64,000 nt of DNA from Girardinichthys multiradiatus (GCF_021462225.1 NC_061805.1:31761958-31825957); one strand, 5' to 3'; positions 24,820-37,340 are shown, counted from the first letter of the stretch. Numbers and translations are program-made. Notes: a model not told the origin generated them from the letters alone.

Positions 24820-27040
24820 TGATACAGATGGAAGCACATAAATATTGCATAAGTTCTGTTTAGTGCTCAAGCATAGCAACACATTTCCTTTAATAGCCTG
24901 ACTAAAAGTTTTCTGTTCTGTGGATGAATTGAGTAAATCTGCTTTCTGGCTAACATGAGTTTTTCCTAAATTTCCAAATGCTTTAATTTGACCAACTGTA
25001 TAAATAAATTTGTTCCAATTTAATTGAAATGTAAATTTGTAAGATGTAGTCACATTCCAGTTCAAGTTAGCTGGACCCAAATGGGGACTGGATTTCAAAG
25101 AAGATAAGAAAAGATAAATAAATGACTGTTTCAACTCACTGAAACTTGACGTCTTTTCTATTAAATTTAAATCTATAATATAAAATGTTCCTGTAATTTT
25201 CAGCCTAAGCTATATATATGAAATCATATACAGTATATTTGTACTGAAATTGAATCATTTACGCATCTAGTACAGCACCATAGAGAGTTCATAGGTCATT
25301 CATTAACAGACTATTGCAGACAGACACATGTAAAGCAGAAATCTCCTGGATGTTCACTGTCTGACATTTTCTGGCTCCAGATAGCATCGCTTTGCCACAA
25401 GATGGCATTGTTGTCCCAATGGTTTCAATTTAGCATGATTGTTGCAAATGATGGAGGAGTAAAATGTCGTTCTCAAATGCATTTCTTTATTTATCATGTG
25501 TCAAAAAAAAGAAATAATTACTCATAGTACCAACACCATGACAAGGTTTCAGATTGAGAAAAAAAACAGAAAACTGTAGCCCTTTTTAATTCTGAAACAC
25601 ACACACAAACTGATGGAAACTCGTGCTACACACAGTTGCTTTCTCATATCTCTGCTACATAATTCTCTCTTTTTTTGTACTATTACAAAAAAATACAACC
25701 ATCTGGCCCTGCTGAAGGATTAGCACTACATTTGGAGGAAATCATGAGCTTGTGCTCTCGCATGCTGCTGAAAAATGATCACATTCATCCACTCCACTGC
25801 TCACTGTAGAGTCAGGAAACTATGTAGTACAAAAAAAAATAAATGAACACGAGATCACATTTTTACATCAGTGCAATTAAACCCTGACCTGTTGGATTTT
25901 ACCAACAAATGCATGCAAGATGATCCCTCTGTGAGTCATTTTTATATACAAATTAGTCAGATGTGTTCCCAAAGTACCTACCTTGGCCTAGTCAAAAGAA
26001 ATAAAATAGTTGCACACAACATTACCATTTTGATGCTATTCAGATAGTGATGTTAAAGCTTTATGAATGATCTTTTTGCATCCTTGATGGTACATTTTAT
26101 ATGAGCCTCTGAGCTCTGTTTCTGTACTTTTATATGATGCACGAGTGCATTACACATGGATTACATTGGCATTTTCAATATTATGTGTTGGTGTGTTGTC
26201 GGTGGGGGGCATCGCTGCAGGGTTTTATTGCTCCATTCTAATCCAAGGCTTCAACATCTGGCTGCGTCTGTCCTACACCTGTCTGAATGTCACTTATCAA
26301 ACCTGCCTTCCTATGTGTTGCCCTGGCTTGCTCTCTTTTTCAGACACATGCTTACACTTTAACACCTACCATGGTGGGGATGCCAACATCCACTGAAGTC
26401 CAGCAGTCTGGTCCCCACAAATCTGTCAGGGCTCACAATTAAAGTACATTAAGCACACACGCATAAACACTAACAACCACATTGCTAGTACAGGTTCTTA
26501 TTTTAGGCTCCTGCATGTCCCCAGATCCCTGGTTTTAATGTACTCTGCAGAAACAGAGTCTGACGGAGGGCAGAAGGTAGTTTAAAGCCCTACAGTTTCT
26601 CATAATAAGAGACTGCAGTAAATTTTGCTTACCTTAAAACACCCACGGTGGGGACAAAGAACCTTTACCCTAGGCCCAGTCTTTAACAAGGGCAGGGAAG
26701 GAATGAATAATGCCGGCTAATTCCTCGTATCTTAAGTAAAAAACTATCTTATCGCATTTGTCTATGTACATTTTAGGATAACCTTTCCAGAAGAGTTAAT
26801 TTATTTCAGCAGTTCAATTAAAACAGTGAAATGCATATTATATGGATTCAATACGCACATAATGATATATTTAAAGCATTTATTTAAGTTAATTTGGATG
26901 ATTATAGCTTAAATTAACTAAAAATCCAAACCTTTGTTTCTTTGGAAATTGGAGTCTTACAGAACACCAATAAAAAGAGTTTTTTAATACAGAAATGTGT
27001 TGTTATGGTCATGACTGTACAGTTGTACAGCAATCATACA
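24820..27040. other. intergenic sequence, nothing recognised
   Basis: No gene, RNA or clear repeat is supported. Overlapping plus frames at 26145-26396 and 26156-26362 are short and without domains. Confidence 0.4.
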
Positions 27041-28205
27041 GTCATTGTCACCAAGAAGAGTAAGCCATAAAAGAGAGAAAGCCATGAAAAGTGGTATCCA
27101 AAGAAGCTGGTTGTTCACAGATGATTGTATCTAAGCATTTAATGGAAAGTTGAGTGGTAGGAAAAAGTGTGTCCAAAAACGTGCACAAGCAACAGGAATA
27201 ACTGCAGCCTTGAAAAGATTATGAAGTGATGCCCCTTCTGGGGTTCAGGAAAGATTCACAAGACACAACCTGCAGTAGGAGTCAGTGTTTCAACAGCTAC
27301 TACTCACAGGCATATCCAGGACATGGGCTATGACTCTTGCATCATGTGTCAAAAAAAGAAAGACACATTCAGCCACTCCTGTCAGAAGCATTTTGCCTGG
27401 ACTAAGGAGAAAAAAGAACCGGACGGTTGCTCACTGGTCCTTTAAAAAGTAATCTTTTTAGATGATGGCAGATTTCGCATCTCATTTGGAAATCAAGGTC
27501 CCACAGCCTGGAGGAAGAGTGGAGAGGAACAGAATCCAAGTCGCTTGAGGTCCAATGTGAACTTTCCTCGATCAATGATAATTTGGGGAGCCACATCATC
27601 TACTGGTGCTGGTCCACTGTGTTTTCTCAAGTCCAAAGTCTGAATATTAGAGCACTTCATGCTTTTCTCTTCTGACAAGCTTCATGAAGATGCTGATTTA
27701 AATTTTTGAGCAGAACTTGGCAACAGGCTCACACTTCTAAAAGTACCAATACCTTCTTAAAAGACCATGGACTATTGTCAACAGGTAGATAAAATACATG
27801 GAGCCAACAATGCACAAAAGCTGAAGGTCGCTATTGAAGCAAACTGGATCTTCTTAACACCTCGGCAGAACCACAGGCTGATCAAGTCCATGCCACACTG
27901 CATCGATGCAGCAATTCATGTAAAAGGAGCCTCTACCAAGAATTGAATGTACATACTGTACAGCACAGGACATACTTTTTAGTAGACTTACATTTCTGTA
28001 TTAAAATATTTTTATCAGTCTTTTGTAATATTCACATTTTCTGAAAAACTTAATTGTGTGTTTCCATTAACAGTAATCCATAATAATCAAAATAAACTGA
28101 AATAAATGAATGAAAAATATCACTCTTTGTGTAATGAATCTTTATATTATCTGAGTTTCCCTTTTTGAATTAAATCACTGAAGCAAATACATTTATGATT
28201 AATAT
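27040..28205 (+). mobile_element. Tc1/mariner-type transposon remnant, second family
   Basis: A run of decayed transposase sequence: 'CCTGGAGGAAGAGTGGAGAG' near 27508, 'GATAATTTGGGGAGCCACATC' near 27576 and 'GGTGCTGGTCCACTGTGTTT' near 27604. It is followed by a long 3' non-coding part with 'GTGTAATGAATCTTTATATT' and 'AGTTTCCCTTTTTGAATTAAA' near 28130-28170. It is distinct from the commoner family in this window and is non-functional. It ends roughly 550 bp from the rasl10a stop codon. Confidence 0.65.
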
Positions 28206-28761
28206 TCAGTGACATACACCTGTATTATTTTCTCTATGTTTGTCATTTTATGTTGTGGATCATTGGCCTTTAATCCACAAGTAATCCTAGTCACATCTGA
28301 ACTTGTGCCTTTTCACCTTCCTGAATATGATAAATCCAAAAGGAAGACTCAATAGTATTGCTGCCTCTCTGGTTTTGAGTCTTACAGGAACAGCTTCCAT
28401 GCTGTCAGGCCCAGTTAGAGACCTGATGTATGTGACGAGTTACATTTGGTGGCCCAGCCTGAAACGCTAAGCTTTCAAGCTGCAGAAATATAACTGTGTT
28501 GGATTTCAAGTTGCTGTTGCTTCTATCTGCTTCCTCCTTTCTACACAGTGGACAGAATTAGACTAGGAAGTGGTTGGATGAGCATGTGTGGAATTTTTGA
28601 GTCTTTTACAGCGCAAAGAGTTAAATAAACCTCATTATGAAAATTAGCTCAGTTAAGCAGGAGGCCACAGGGTATTTTTCCAGCCATTACGATAAAGAGT
28701 CCTTTTCTCCAAGGTCTGCTCCACCCCAGACATGAGAAGGGGTGGAGGAAGCTTTCGAGGG
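28206..28761 (-). other. rasl10a: probable rasl10a 3' UTR and flank
   Basis: Sequence immediately 3' of the rasl10a stop (minus strand). It is less AT-rich than its surroundings close to the stop. No canonical poly-A signal could be placed with confidence, so the 3' end of the transcript is undefined. Confidence 0.4.
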
Positions 28762-29032
28762 TCACATGACAGTGCACCGATTTCTCTGTAGCGCCCCCTG
28801 CAGACGGATGGAGGTGTGGTTCTGGCGCATGCCCCGTGCCACAGCGATGCCTAGCAGCTCCTTGAAGAGCAGGACCACATGCCAGTTAAACTTGGCAGAG
28901 CACTCCACGTAGCCACATTTCCAGGTCTTCTTCACCAGGACTGACACGGCCCTGCGGGGCATGAAGCGCTGCCTTTGCAGATCTCGTTTGTTACCCACCA
29001 CCAGGATTGGCACCTCGCTGCTGCTGCCTTCC
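28762..29032 (-). CDS. rasl10a: RAS-like family 10A GTPase, coding exon 3 (C-terminal half)
   Basis: Encodes residues 115-203, from '[19 protein letters not shown]' to the stop. It contains the G4 guanine-specificity motif NKRD (128-131), the G5 motif ECSAK (157-161) and the C-terminal CTVM (200-203), a CAAX-type box whose final Met favours farnesylation. The acceptor is TCCTTCAG before GGAAGGC; its first base completes the split Arg codon from exon 2. The 271 bp give an exact total with the other exons: 216 + 125 + 271 = 612 bp, 203 residues plus stop, the length I recall for both RASL10A and RASL10B. The larger open frame continuing 5' of 29032 is intron. A CGCCCCCTG string within it (near 28793) resembles a CTCF core but is coding. 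Confidence 0.93.
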
Positions 29033-29575
29033 CTGAAGGAAAATGTGAAGTGGAAAGAAAAGGAGGGGTTGGTTTCAAAACGCACATCTATCAGCTTGGT
29101 GTTTGTCAAAGTGGTTGTCACTGTGTAGTGAGTGTGTGTTTGCGCGTCTTCTGAGGTGTGTGGGGGCAGAGAGGAGGATTACTGCTCACACAGGCTCGAG
29201 GGGCCTCCCTTTGCAGTAGATTTACAGTGTTACTGAGCATGAAAACGTATGGCAAGCAAAGACATACATTTGGGCCACAAGATACAGTTCCGTTAAGAAG
29301 TTTACATCCACTCATTATCAGCATGGGTGTCATGTAAATTTTGGACCTTAAGAGGTATTTTTTTCAGGGTGAAAGCATTATACAACATAAAGCTTCAATG
29401 ACTTTTAAAGGCAAGAAGTAGGCTCACCAGTTTGAACTTATTGTGGATCTTTTTTTATCAACACATAGGCAAAGTTATACGTAAAGGTTTACTTAGAGGT
29501 CCTGGGATAAATTTGACTAACACTTTTGTTATCAGAAATGGTGCAGTCAATTTAAATTTGTGTTTTTCTGGCAGG

Positions 29576-29598
29576 TTTAGGGTTAGGGTTAGGGTAAC
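29576..29598 (+). repeat. short interstitial telomere-like repeat
   Basis: About three TTAGGG units (GGTTTAGGGTTAGGGTTAGGG followed by TAACCC). Too short to imply a chromosome-fusion site. Confidence 0.6.
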
Positions 29599-30814
29599 CC
29601 TGTTTTTCTGGCACAGACCAGGCTTTAAGGCGTAGTCTAAAACCTTTTTGGTTTGTGTTCCGGCTCTTTGTCTTGTTGGAACACCCAGTTGTATATAAAT
29701 TCAATCATTTGGCCCAAACTGTTACCTTTAGATGAAAGGGAGAAGGGAATTGGTTGAGGTGTTCAAAAACTCAAACCTTCGATAAGCTGAATGCTGCTGA
29801 AAGTGAATCCAGTTTTGCATCTTTATGGACTGAAAGGATTTTTTTCTATTGTTTATTTTTTTATTCATTTTTTATCTTTTATTAATTTATTAGTTTTTAA
29901 CGTTTATTTTATGAATTTGTTTAACTTTTTTTTGTGGAATGAAAGGATGCCGAACAAAAAAAAGTTCCTGCTCCAAAACTGACAGAAAAGCTGCAGCTAT
30001 AGTCCACATATCCAAAGGTTTTCTGGAGAAAAACAAATGTATGGTCATGTGAGAAAGAGTTGGAGCTTTTTAGCAAAAACGAGAAGGAGAATGACTGAGG
30101 TGGTCAAGGTAAGGCTTTTAAACCTGAGAACACTGCACCAAATGTCAATCACGGTGATTGCACCATCATACTGGGGGCTGTTTCATTGCCACTGATACCA
30201 CTGAATTTCACAAAGTAGGTGCATAATGTAGAAGGAAAACAGCCTTCTTGGTGTTGTGCTTTCATTTAGACAAAGTTGGGTGTTCCAGCAGTACAAAGAT
30301 CCTAAACACAAATCAAAGCTGCTTCTGGAATGGATTTAACAGGCTAACATTAACCTCCTCAAATGGCCCTGACCTCAACCATAATGGAAATATATAGACA
30401 GTAAATAAATGCTGGGTCCATACCCAGAGAAAAAAGGATTCTATAATTTCTAAAGAGAACAGTGGTCAAATACCCAGCCAGAATCATGCCACAAACTTAT
30501 TGATGGCAACAAAAAGAAAATAAAAAACAAAAAACCGTTTCTCTGGCTTCATGTTGTACACTTCTAAACCCAATCCTAAAACCATTAAGGAAAACAAGTA
30601 TTTGCATTTTGTGCTGGTCGATCATAACCAGGCTGTTTGTTGAACTTCAAAATCAAACAAGAACAAAAAGGAGCACCAGACATATAAAAATAGAGTAGGC
30701 AATTTCAAAGCATTATCCTTAAAAACTCAAAATCTGGTTAAGGTTAAATCTGTTTTTCATCTGTTATTTCCTGTCTGGCATCCACAATGTCATTAACCCC
30801 ATGGTGGCAACGGT

Positions 30815-31410
30815 AAGGTAAGGTAAGTTTATTTATATAGTGCTTTTCAGCAACGAGACACTCAAAGTGCTGTACATACAATTACAATACAATCACAAAG
30901 AAAATAAACACAGATACAGACGCAGAAAAAACAAATCAAATGATGAAATCAAACAACAGAAGTAATAAAAAAAATAAAGAGAATAGAATGATGGATGAGA
31001 AAATGAAAGGAAAATTGGACTGAAAACGCAACCAATTATGCTTAGATGGCACAGTCAAAGGCCACCCTAAACAAATACGTTTTTAATCTTGATTTAAAGC
31101 AACTTAGGGTGCTTTTACAGTTTTCTGGGAGTCTATTCCAAATTAGTGGAGCATAAGAACTAAAAGCTGCTTCTTCATGTTTGGTTCTGGTTCTGTGTGT
31201 GCAGAGTAGATTTGAGTGAGATGACCTGGGAGGTCTGGGTGGTTGATACACTGACAACAAGTCGGCAATGTATTTTGGTGCTAAGCCATTCAGTGATTTA
31301 TAGACTAACAGAAGTATTTTAAAGTCTATTCTCTGAGCTACAAGGAGCCAGTGTAAAGACTTTAGAACCGGGGTGATGTGCTCCACTTTCTTAGTTCTAG
31401 TGAGGACGAA
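30815..31410 (-). mobile_element. L2-like LINE fragment (RT C-terminus and 3' UTR)
   Basis: The minus strand of 31042-31386 encodes 114 residues with the well-known end of this LINE class: 'EHITPVLKSLHWLLVAQRID', 'FKILLLVYKSLNGLAPKYI' and 'LIWNRLPENCKS', ending 'FKSRLKTYLFRVAF'. The 3' UTR follows at lower coordinates, seen on the plus strand as GTTTATTTATATAGTGCTTT. This C-terminal frame is intact, suggesting a fairly recent 5'-truncated insertion compared with the fragments at 6.5 and 12.1 kb. Confidence 0.85.
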
Positions 31411-32210
31411 AAGGCTTTCTGTCTTTCATCAAGACAGTACTGTTAAGATACACAAGCAAGACCTCTGGCAGCAACCCTCCTTTCCTGCTGGGCTTTGATG
31501 TGGTATGACAGTAATTACACATTTTGAAAAAACCTGTTGGACCCTAAAAAAATTCCCGGCACTGAGGCGGAGGATCTGATAGGTGTTCATGAAGACACAT
31601 GCAAACCCTCGAACCAAATGAAACCCTTATGGACACTGACAACAATTCAATAACCACGAGACAGCACCTGCAAGAGAAGAGCTTATAGAACAAAAAAACG
31701 CTTTAAAATCTACATCTCCTTCAATGCTATAAACATGCCTGTTTGGAAAGCACCAACGATAAGAAAGGTAAGGGAAAGGTTTACCCTCTGATGAGAAAAA
31801 AATTTAATTTGGACAGTCCTGATGGCTTTCAATGTTACTGGCATTGCAAGAAGATCCCTTCCACACAGCCCTGCAGCACAGAGGAGGAGGCCACATCATA
31901 ATCTAGAGGGATTGTCCTTCAATGAACTTCTGGTTATGAAGAAGTGTAGAGAAAGGGTCCCTCTTTTGGAGCAACATTGCCACCATCACTCCTGAAAACA
32001 TCTGTATCAAGCATGTCTGCATGCTGAGGAAAAGCCTGCATGAGTTTAAATTCACTTCTCAGTAAAATGCCTGCTATATTTATTTTACTTATGCTCCTGT
32101 TTCACGTTTTTTGCATTTTTAAGTTAATCTTGCTACAATCCAGAAGCGCCAAATACAAATACTTGTAATCTTTTCTCCCGTCTTAAGAATTGGATCAGGG
32201 GCATATTATA

Positions 32211-33472
32211 CAGGGGTTGGATAATGAAACTGAAACACCTGGTTTTAGACCACAATAATTTATTAGTATGGTGTAGGGCCTCCTTTTTCAGCCAATACAG
32301 CGTCGATTCGTCTTGGGAATGACATATACAAGTCCTGCACAGTGGTCAGAGGGATTTTAAGCCATTCTTCTTGCAGGATAGTGTCCAGGTCACTACGTGA
32401 TACTGGTGGAGGAAAACGTTTCCTGACTCGCTCCTCCAAAACACCCCAAAGTGGCTCAATAATATTTAGATCTGGTGACTGTGCAGGCCATGGGAGATGT
32501 TCAACTTCACTTTCATGTTAGTCAAACCAATCTTTCACCAGTCTTGCTGTGTGTATTGGTGCATTGTCATCCTGATACAGGGCACCGCCTTCAGGATACA
32601 ATGTTTGAACCATTGGATGCACATGGTCCTCAAGAATGGTTCGGTAGTCCTTGGCAGCCCATCTAGTACAAATATTGGGCCAACGGAATGCCATGATATG
32701 GCAGCCCAAACCATCACTGATCCACCCCCATGCTTCACTCTGGGCATGCAACAGTCTGGGTGGTACGCTTCTTTGGGGCTTCTCCACACCGTAACTCTCC
32801 CGGATGTGGGGAAAACAGTAAAGGTGGACTCATCAGAGAACAATACATGTTTCACATTGTCCACAGCCCAAGATTTGCGCTCCTTGCACCATTGAAACCG
32901 ACGTTTGGCATTGGCATGAGTGACCAAAGGTTTGGCTATAGCAGCCCAGCCGTGTATATTGACCGTGTGGAGCTCCCGACGGACAGTTCTGGTAGAAACA
33001 GGAGAGTTGAGGTGCACATTTAATTCTGCCGTGATTTGGGCAGCCGTGGTTTTATGTTTTTTGATACAATCCGGGTTAGCACCTGAACATCCCTTTCAGA
33101 CAGCTTCCTCTTGCGTCCACAGTTAATCCTGTTGGATGTGGTTCGTCCTTCTTGGTGGTATGCTGACATTACCCTGGATACCGTGGCTCTTGATACATCA
33201 CAAAGACTTGCTGTCTTGGTCACAGATGCGCCAGCAAGACGTGCACCAACAATTTGTCCTCTTTTGAACTCTGGTATGTCACCCATAATGTTGTGTGCAT
33301 TTCAATATTTTGAGCAAAACTGTGCTCTTACCCTGCTAATTGAACCTTCACACTCTGTTCTTACTGGTGCAATGTGCAATCAATGACGACTGGCTACCAG
33401 GCTGCTACAATTTAGCCATGAAACCTCCCATACTAAAATGACAGGTGTTTCAGTTTCATTGTCCAACCCCTG
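32211..33472 (-). mobile_element. Tc1-like transposon with near-identical terminal repeats
   Basis: A 1262 bp element flanked by TA (32209-32210 and 33473-33474). The ends are inverted repeats: CAGGGGTTGGATAATGAAAC at the left and CAGGGGTTGGACAATGAAAC as reverse complement at the right, with one difference over about 30 bases. The transposase lies on the minus strand inside and is listed separately. This is the youngest-looking transposon in the window. Confidence 0.93.
32300..33286 (-). pseudogene. Tc1-like transposase, broken by frameshifts and a stop
   Basis: Starts at 33286 with a helix-turn-helix DNA-binding region (FKRGQIVGARLAGASVTKTA, then CDVSRATVSRV). A frameshift in the A-run near 33055-33066 moves the second helix region (residues after 'RIV') to another frame. 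Next come the first catalytic Asp (VLFSDEST) and 'GGGSVMVWAAIS'. A second frameshift near 32660-32670 changes frame again before the second Asp (YQDDNAPIHTA), and an in-frame TAA follows KDWFD at about 32518. The segment with the third acidic residue (SPDLNIIEPLWG) lies beyond it near 32460. Two frameshifts and one stop make it inactive. The unrepaired pieces are reported as they stand. Confidence 0.88.
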
Positions 33473-33589
33473 TAAGTCCACCATGCAAACAAAAAACAAT
33501 TCGAATAAATCATTAAAAACCCCAAATTAATGTCACTCATGCTAAAGATTAGTGTATGTAAACCTCCGACTGGAGCTGGATGTACAGTA

Positions 33590-35107
33590 CCAAATAAATT
33601 TATGTTAGATCTCAGGTTAAAACATTTTCAATAACATCTGATTGGTGGTTTAAGAATAATTTGGGTCCTTAAATTAAGAAATCTCCATTTTTCTTAATTT
33701 GAACAAATGAAACTTTTTGTACAATAAAATCATTTGCAATGCTCTCAGATAAAACTATATGTCTTATTTTAATAAGACATATAAAGGATTTTATAAAGGA
33801 TTTGGAGCACTGAAAATATGTGAAGTAGAGTTAAATCCACTGGGAGCTGTTAAATCAGATAATACATCTTCTGCTAAAATGACAGCGGAGATAAGGCAGA
33901 GGTAAAAACCCATGAAAGCTGATGCATTATTAATTTATCTTTTCATCTATCAATGAATATCAATGAATAAAGATTTTTTTTACAGAATCTCAGTCTCTGA
34001 CAAAGATTTGCATACCTGTGTATATTTCCACCTCTGCTTTCACAGACTGATAGCTTGATGGCGAGCATTACATAAAGACAGATCCACAGTTCATCCTTCA
34101 AGCTCTGAGGCAGTGCTCAGTAATCTCAGATAAACCAAGAATCTCATTGCAAATCAGTGATTTCTCAGAGGGACAGAAACAATCTATGTGAAAGTGTTTG
34201 GATTCATGTCTTTTTGAAAACCGTGTGGAAAAGGACCCATTGCCATCAGAAGCTTCAATAAACTAAAGGAAGACTTCATTCCAGGAGGCTGCAGAAACAG
34301 GAAAGAAAAATCGAGGTTATTCCGGTTTTCAGCAGATTTCTGTCAAACCAGATCATTTCAACATTTTGTTCTCTTGGAGCTGCCAACTACAGGGAGAAAA
34401 ACCCTCTAACCCTCCATTATTCATGATCTCCACACAGGGTTGCTCCCCGCTTGGCGTTTTACGAGTCTCCTTCATTCTGACATCAAATCTGCGTTGTGTG
34501 ACTACACATCTTTCCTGCTTGGGATTCCTGTTGCGTTCACCTATCCCGTTGCTGATAATGGGTTTCTGTCTCCGGCTATAAACAGTGAGGGGGGATGGAC
34601 TGTGTGGTGGCAGCTTGGTCATGTACAACACAGCAAACAAATGAAGTCCCTCTCTATATGGAAATATATTCAGGTGTGCCAGTATTGTGGATAACAAAGC
34701 AGGTTTTTCACTGATCCTTGATGTTCAACCCTTTAGCCTCATGTGGATCCAAAGCCATTCAGGAGACTTCATATCTGTATTTTATCACCTTGGTTTTCAC
34801 CCTTGTACTCTTGATGTCAAATAAGAGCATAAATAATATGCCCCAAAAAATCTTTGAATTGCTGGTGATGCCCTATAATCCTCATGTAGTAGCGCTGTAT
34901 CAAATGTCATAGACTTCAAGGAGGAAGGTGCTAAATTAAAAGATACCACAGAAAGAGTATCTGTCACAACAGTTAAATTAAAAAGCTTTGTGGCTGGTCT
35001 CTAAATAACCAAGCAGCTTCATATAAGAGACGAGCAATGAAGGTAAAAGGTTGCACATCAGAGGTTTGATTTTCAGGAACAGAAGAGGGGGGAATATGTG
35101 AGCGTAC
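33590..35107. other. intronic sequence, nothing recognised
   Basis: AT-rich; short frames at 34353-34697 (minus) and 34366-34694 (plus) overlap in several frames and have no domain. No repeat was recognised. Confidence 0.4.
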
Positions 35108-35232
35108 CTGTTCTCCACTATCTGCTGTTTGATCATTTTGACGTATTCAAAGCTCTCCACACAACAGATATCGTACACCAGGATGTAAGCGTTGGCGTTG
35201 CGGACGCCTCTGCAACGCAGGTCCAGCCATTC
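35108..35232 (-). CDS. rasl10a: RAS-like family 10A GTPase, coding exon 2
   Basis: Encodes residues 73-114: '[20 protein letters not shown]' then '[20 protein letters not shown]' and Asn, with Arg 114 split across the next junction. This is the central beta-strand and helix of the G domain; the 'AYILVYDIC' strand precedes the NKxD loop. The acceptor is GTCATTCAG before GAATGG and the donor is AACAG before GTACGC. At 125 bp it leaves phase 2, exactly what exon 3 needs. Part of it shows as a short minus-strand open frame starting at an internal Met, so a simple ORF search misses its 5' half. Confidence 0.93.
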
Positions 35233-35354
35233 CTGAATGACACAGAGAAAAACAAAAAAATGTGCTCACAAATTATTTCTTCGAGAAAGGGAAAGATTAC
35301 ATTGTGGATTTATATATATATTAGAATGAAAATGTGTACACGTTATTTTGTCAA

Positions 35355-35960
35355 CTAGCTGACACTTTTGTAAACAGTCTTCAAAGATTTCCTTCCAGGA
35401 CACCATGTAAAGCATCCCCACAACCTGATGCTGCCACCATGGCTGTGGAGTATTTATGACAACTGGGCATCTTAAGAGTTTCTTCTTGCTACTCTTCCAT
35501 AAAGGGCAGAAGAGACCACAAGACTTTTAGCTGCTTTTATTAACGTTCTACTGGCAGTTTAGGTGGGCAGTCAGGTCTTGGTAAGTTTGCAGCTGTGCAA
35601 TACCCTTTCTCTTCTCAGGAGATGGTGTCAGCAATGCTTCCATAGATATACAAAGCTAAGAATGCTGTTTGTTAACCTAATCCTGTGTTAAACTTCTCAG
35701 TGCATCTCTTGTCTTGTCATCTACTGTCTGCTGTTTCCCTTGGTTATTTACCAAATATGTTCTGAAGACAATTGGTTGCGAAGGATTTTATTTAATTAAA
35801 TGGGGACTGAACATAAATCCACACCATTCTTTTCAGATATTTCTTGGTGAAAAAATTTGAAAACTACGTTTCATTTTCCTTTCACTTCACAATCATGCAG
35901 TACCTTAGGAACTTCACAGGGCTTTTGCTGAGGGACATCATTTTTAAAGCTTAAAGTTGA
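35355..35960 (-). mobile_element. Tc1-like transposon remnant (inverted)
   Basis: Reverse-complement landmarks: 'CATCCCCACAACCTGATGCTG' near 35411, 'GTTTAGGTGGGCAGTCAGGTC' near 35558, and the sub-terminal 'ATTTTCCTTTCACTTCACAAT' near 35874 that recurs in the 50.35 kb copy. No open transposase frame. It begins about 120 bp beyond the exon 2 acceptor. Confidence 0.6.
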
Positions 35961-36489
35961 AGATCCGAACAGGCTGATCTTTGAAATCTATCAGAAAAAT
36001 CTTGAAATGGTTCGGAAAGCTTCCTTATTGGCTTTGTAAAAACAGAACATTATTGTTGTTATAGCTCGAAGCACCTCTCAGAGAATATGGTTCACATATT
36101 TACAGACCAGAGTAATTCCAGTGGGCAGCTAACTGAACAGCATGTATTCCATGTTCCTGCAATTTTCCAAAGGCGCTTTGGCTCTTTATCACACTTTGCA
36201 TGCCTCTGCTGCACAGCGAATTAATTCCTAGAGCTGAAAAGACTCTCAGAGCTTCTCTTTCCTGAAATAAAGTCATTTGGTGATTACCCAGAAGACAACA
36301 CCGCTCAGTCTCTTAGCTACACACATTCAAGAACGATGACTGAGGTTAGACAAAACCAATCACTCAGAGTCTGTCAGTGGAAGAAAAAACAATCACTAGA
36401 TCAAGCTTTGTTGCTCGTGGTACATTCAGCTTTGTAAAAAAGGCCTGAGAGTATGTTGAGAAGACTGATCAAGGGATGAGCAAGACAGG

Positions 36490-37340
36490 GAGTCACCATC
36501 ACTTCTGGTGTTTTTGCTCATTGCTGTAACAGCAGCTTTGCTCTCTGAGACTGTCGTGGGCTCAGATGAAACACACATATTTAATTTGGTTTATCTGGCT
36601 ATAGATACAGTGGGAGCTGTGCAGGAGATCATCCAAAGAGGGGAGTCTTTGACCATTTCTCTTTGCAAAATCTTTCTAGATCTGTCCAGAGTCCTGGCTG
36701 CCCTCATATGCTCTACTCTTTAGCTCACTACACGTTTCCTACAGGATTTAAGTCTAGGGGCTGAGATGTCTATGGAAGAAATGTTTTGGATTTTTTTTTT
36801 TGAATCATTAACCTGTTGAAAGATCCAATGATGACTGATTTGAATGATGATCAGTTTTGTCGTGGAGGCATTTAAATGTTTATATAAAATCTCCTGGTAT
36901 ACAAGTAACTGTGCGCAGGAGTCCCTGAAATTGGCCCACAGAATCACATGTCATCCACCATACATAATAGTGGGCATGAGATGCTTTTTCCACTTACATC
37001 GTTCACTTTGGTTAAGGCCACACCAACCTGGAGAGTTTGTTGAGTCTTACAGGTCCTAAGCACATGGGCCAGTTAAAGCCCCAGTAGAGTTAAGCAAACT
37101 CCACATATTTAACATTTTGCTTTTTCTGGCATGTAAATTGCACCTGGTCACTTTGTCATGCCGCTTTTTGCTGCAGTTCTCTAACACTGAGAGTTAGAGA
37201 TTTTCTTTTATCCGCCTTATAATCCCGCTGCGTGTGATGGAATAATTAATACGGATGCTCATCCAGTACTGTGAGCAGTCACTGAAAGAAATGGCCTATA
37301 TCATATTCATACAGTGGAGTTTCCTTACAGTTTCTATCAA
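36490..37340 (-). mobile_element. Tc1-like transposon remnant, third family
   Basis: Contains 'TTTGACCATTTCTCTTTGCA' near 36648, 'GGATTTAAGTCTAGGGGCTG' near 36744 and 'CCCCAGTAGAGTTAAGCAAA' near 37079. These match, in reverse complement, the coding region of a common fish Tc1 family in which this strand is antisense to transposase. Frames are broken. Confidence 0.55.

Larger units (their letters stand above)
29285..33588 (+). mobile_element. old Tc1-like element carrying nested insertions
   Basis: The left terminus, just after TA at 29283-29284, reads CAGTTCCGTTAAGAAGTTTA, followed by CAT and a block CAGCATGGGTGTCATGTAA. The right end at about 33500-33588 holds the inverted counterpart (reverse complement GGTTTACATACACTAATC and TTAGCATGAGTGACATTAA). 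Decayed transposase landmarks sit near 30000-30480. The interior is interrupted by L2-like LINE sequence (30815-31410) and by a much younger Tc1-like element (32211-33472), explaining the 4.3 kb span. Related remnants appear at 48.35-49.37 and 57.55-58.69 kb. Confidence 0.6.
29033..35107 (-). other. rasl10a: rasl10a intron 2
   Basis: A 6.1 kb intron with donor GTACGC at 35107 and acceptor CAG at 29033-29035. The interrupted codon is AG|G (Arg 114). Most of it is a stack of nested transposable elements, described separately. 33590-35107 holds nothing recognisable. Confidence 0.9.

Noticed and set aside
28789..28803. CTCF-like string GCGCCCCCTG
   Set aside because: It lies in rasl10a coding sequence (codons for LQGAL) and is fully explained by it; similar short strings occur at 50054.
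29576..29598. Telomere repeat as a chromosome-fusion scar
   Set aside because: Only three units; such short runs occur by chance and within repeats.
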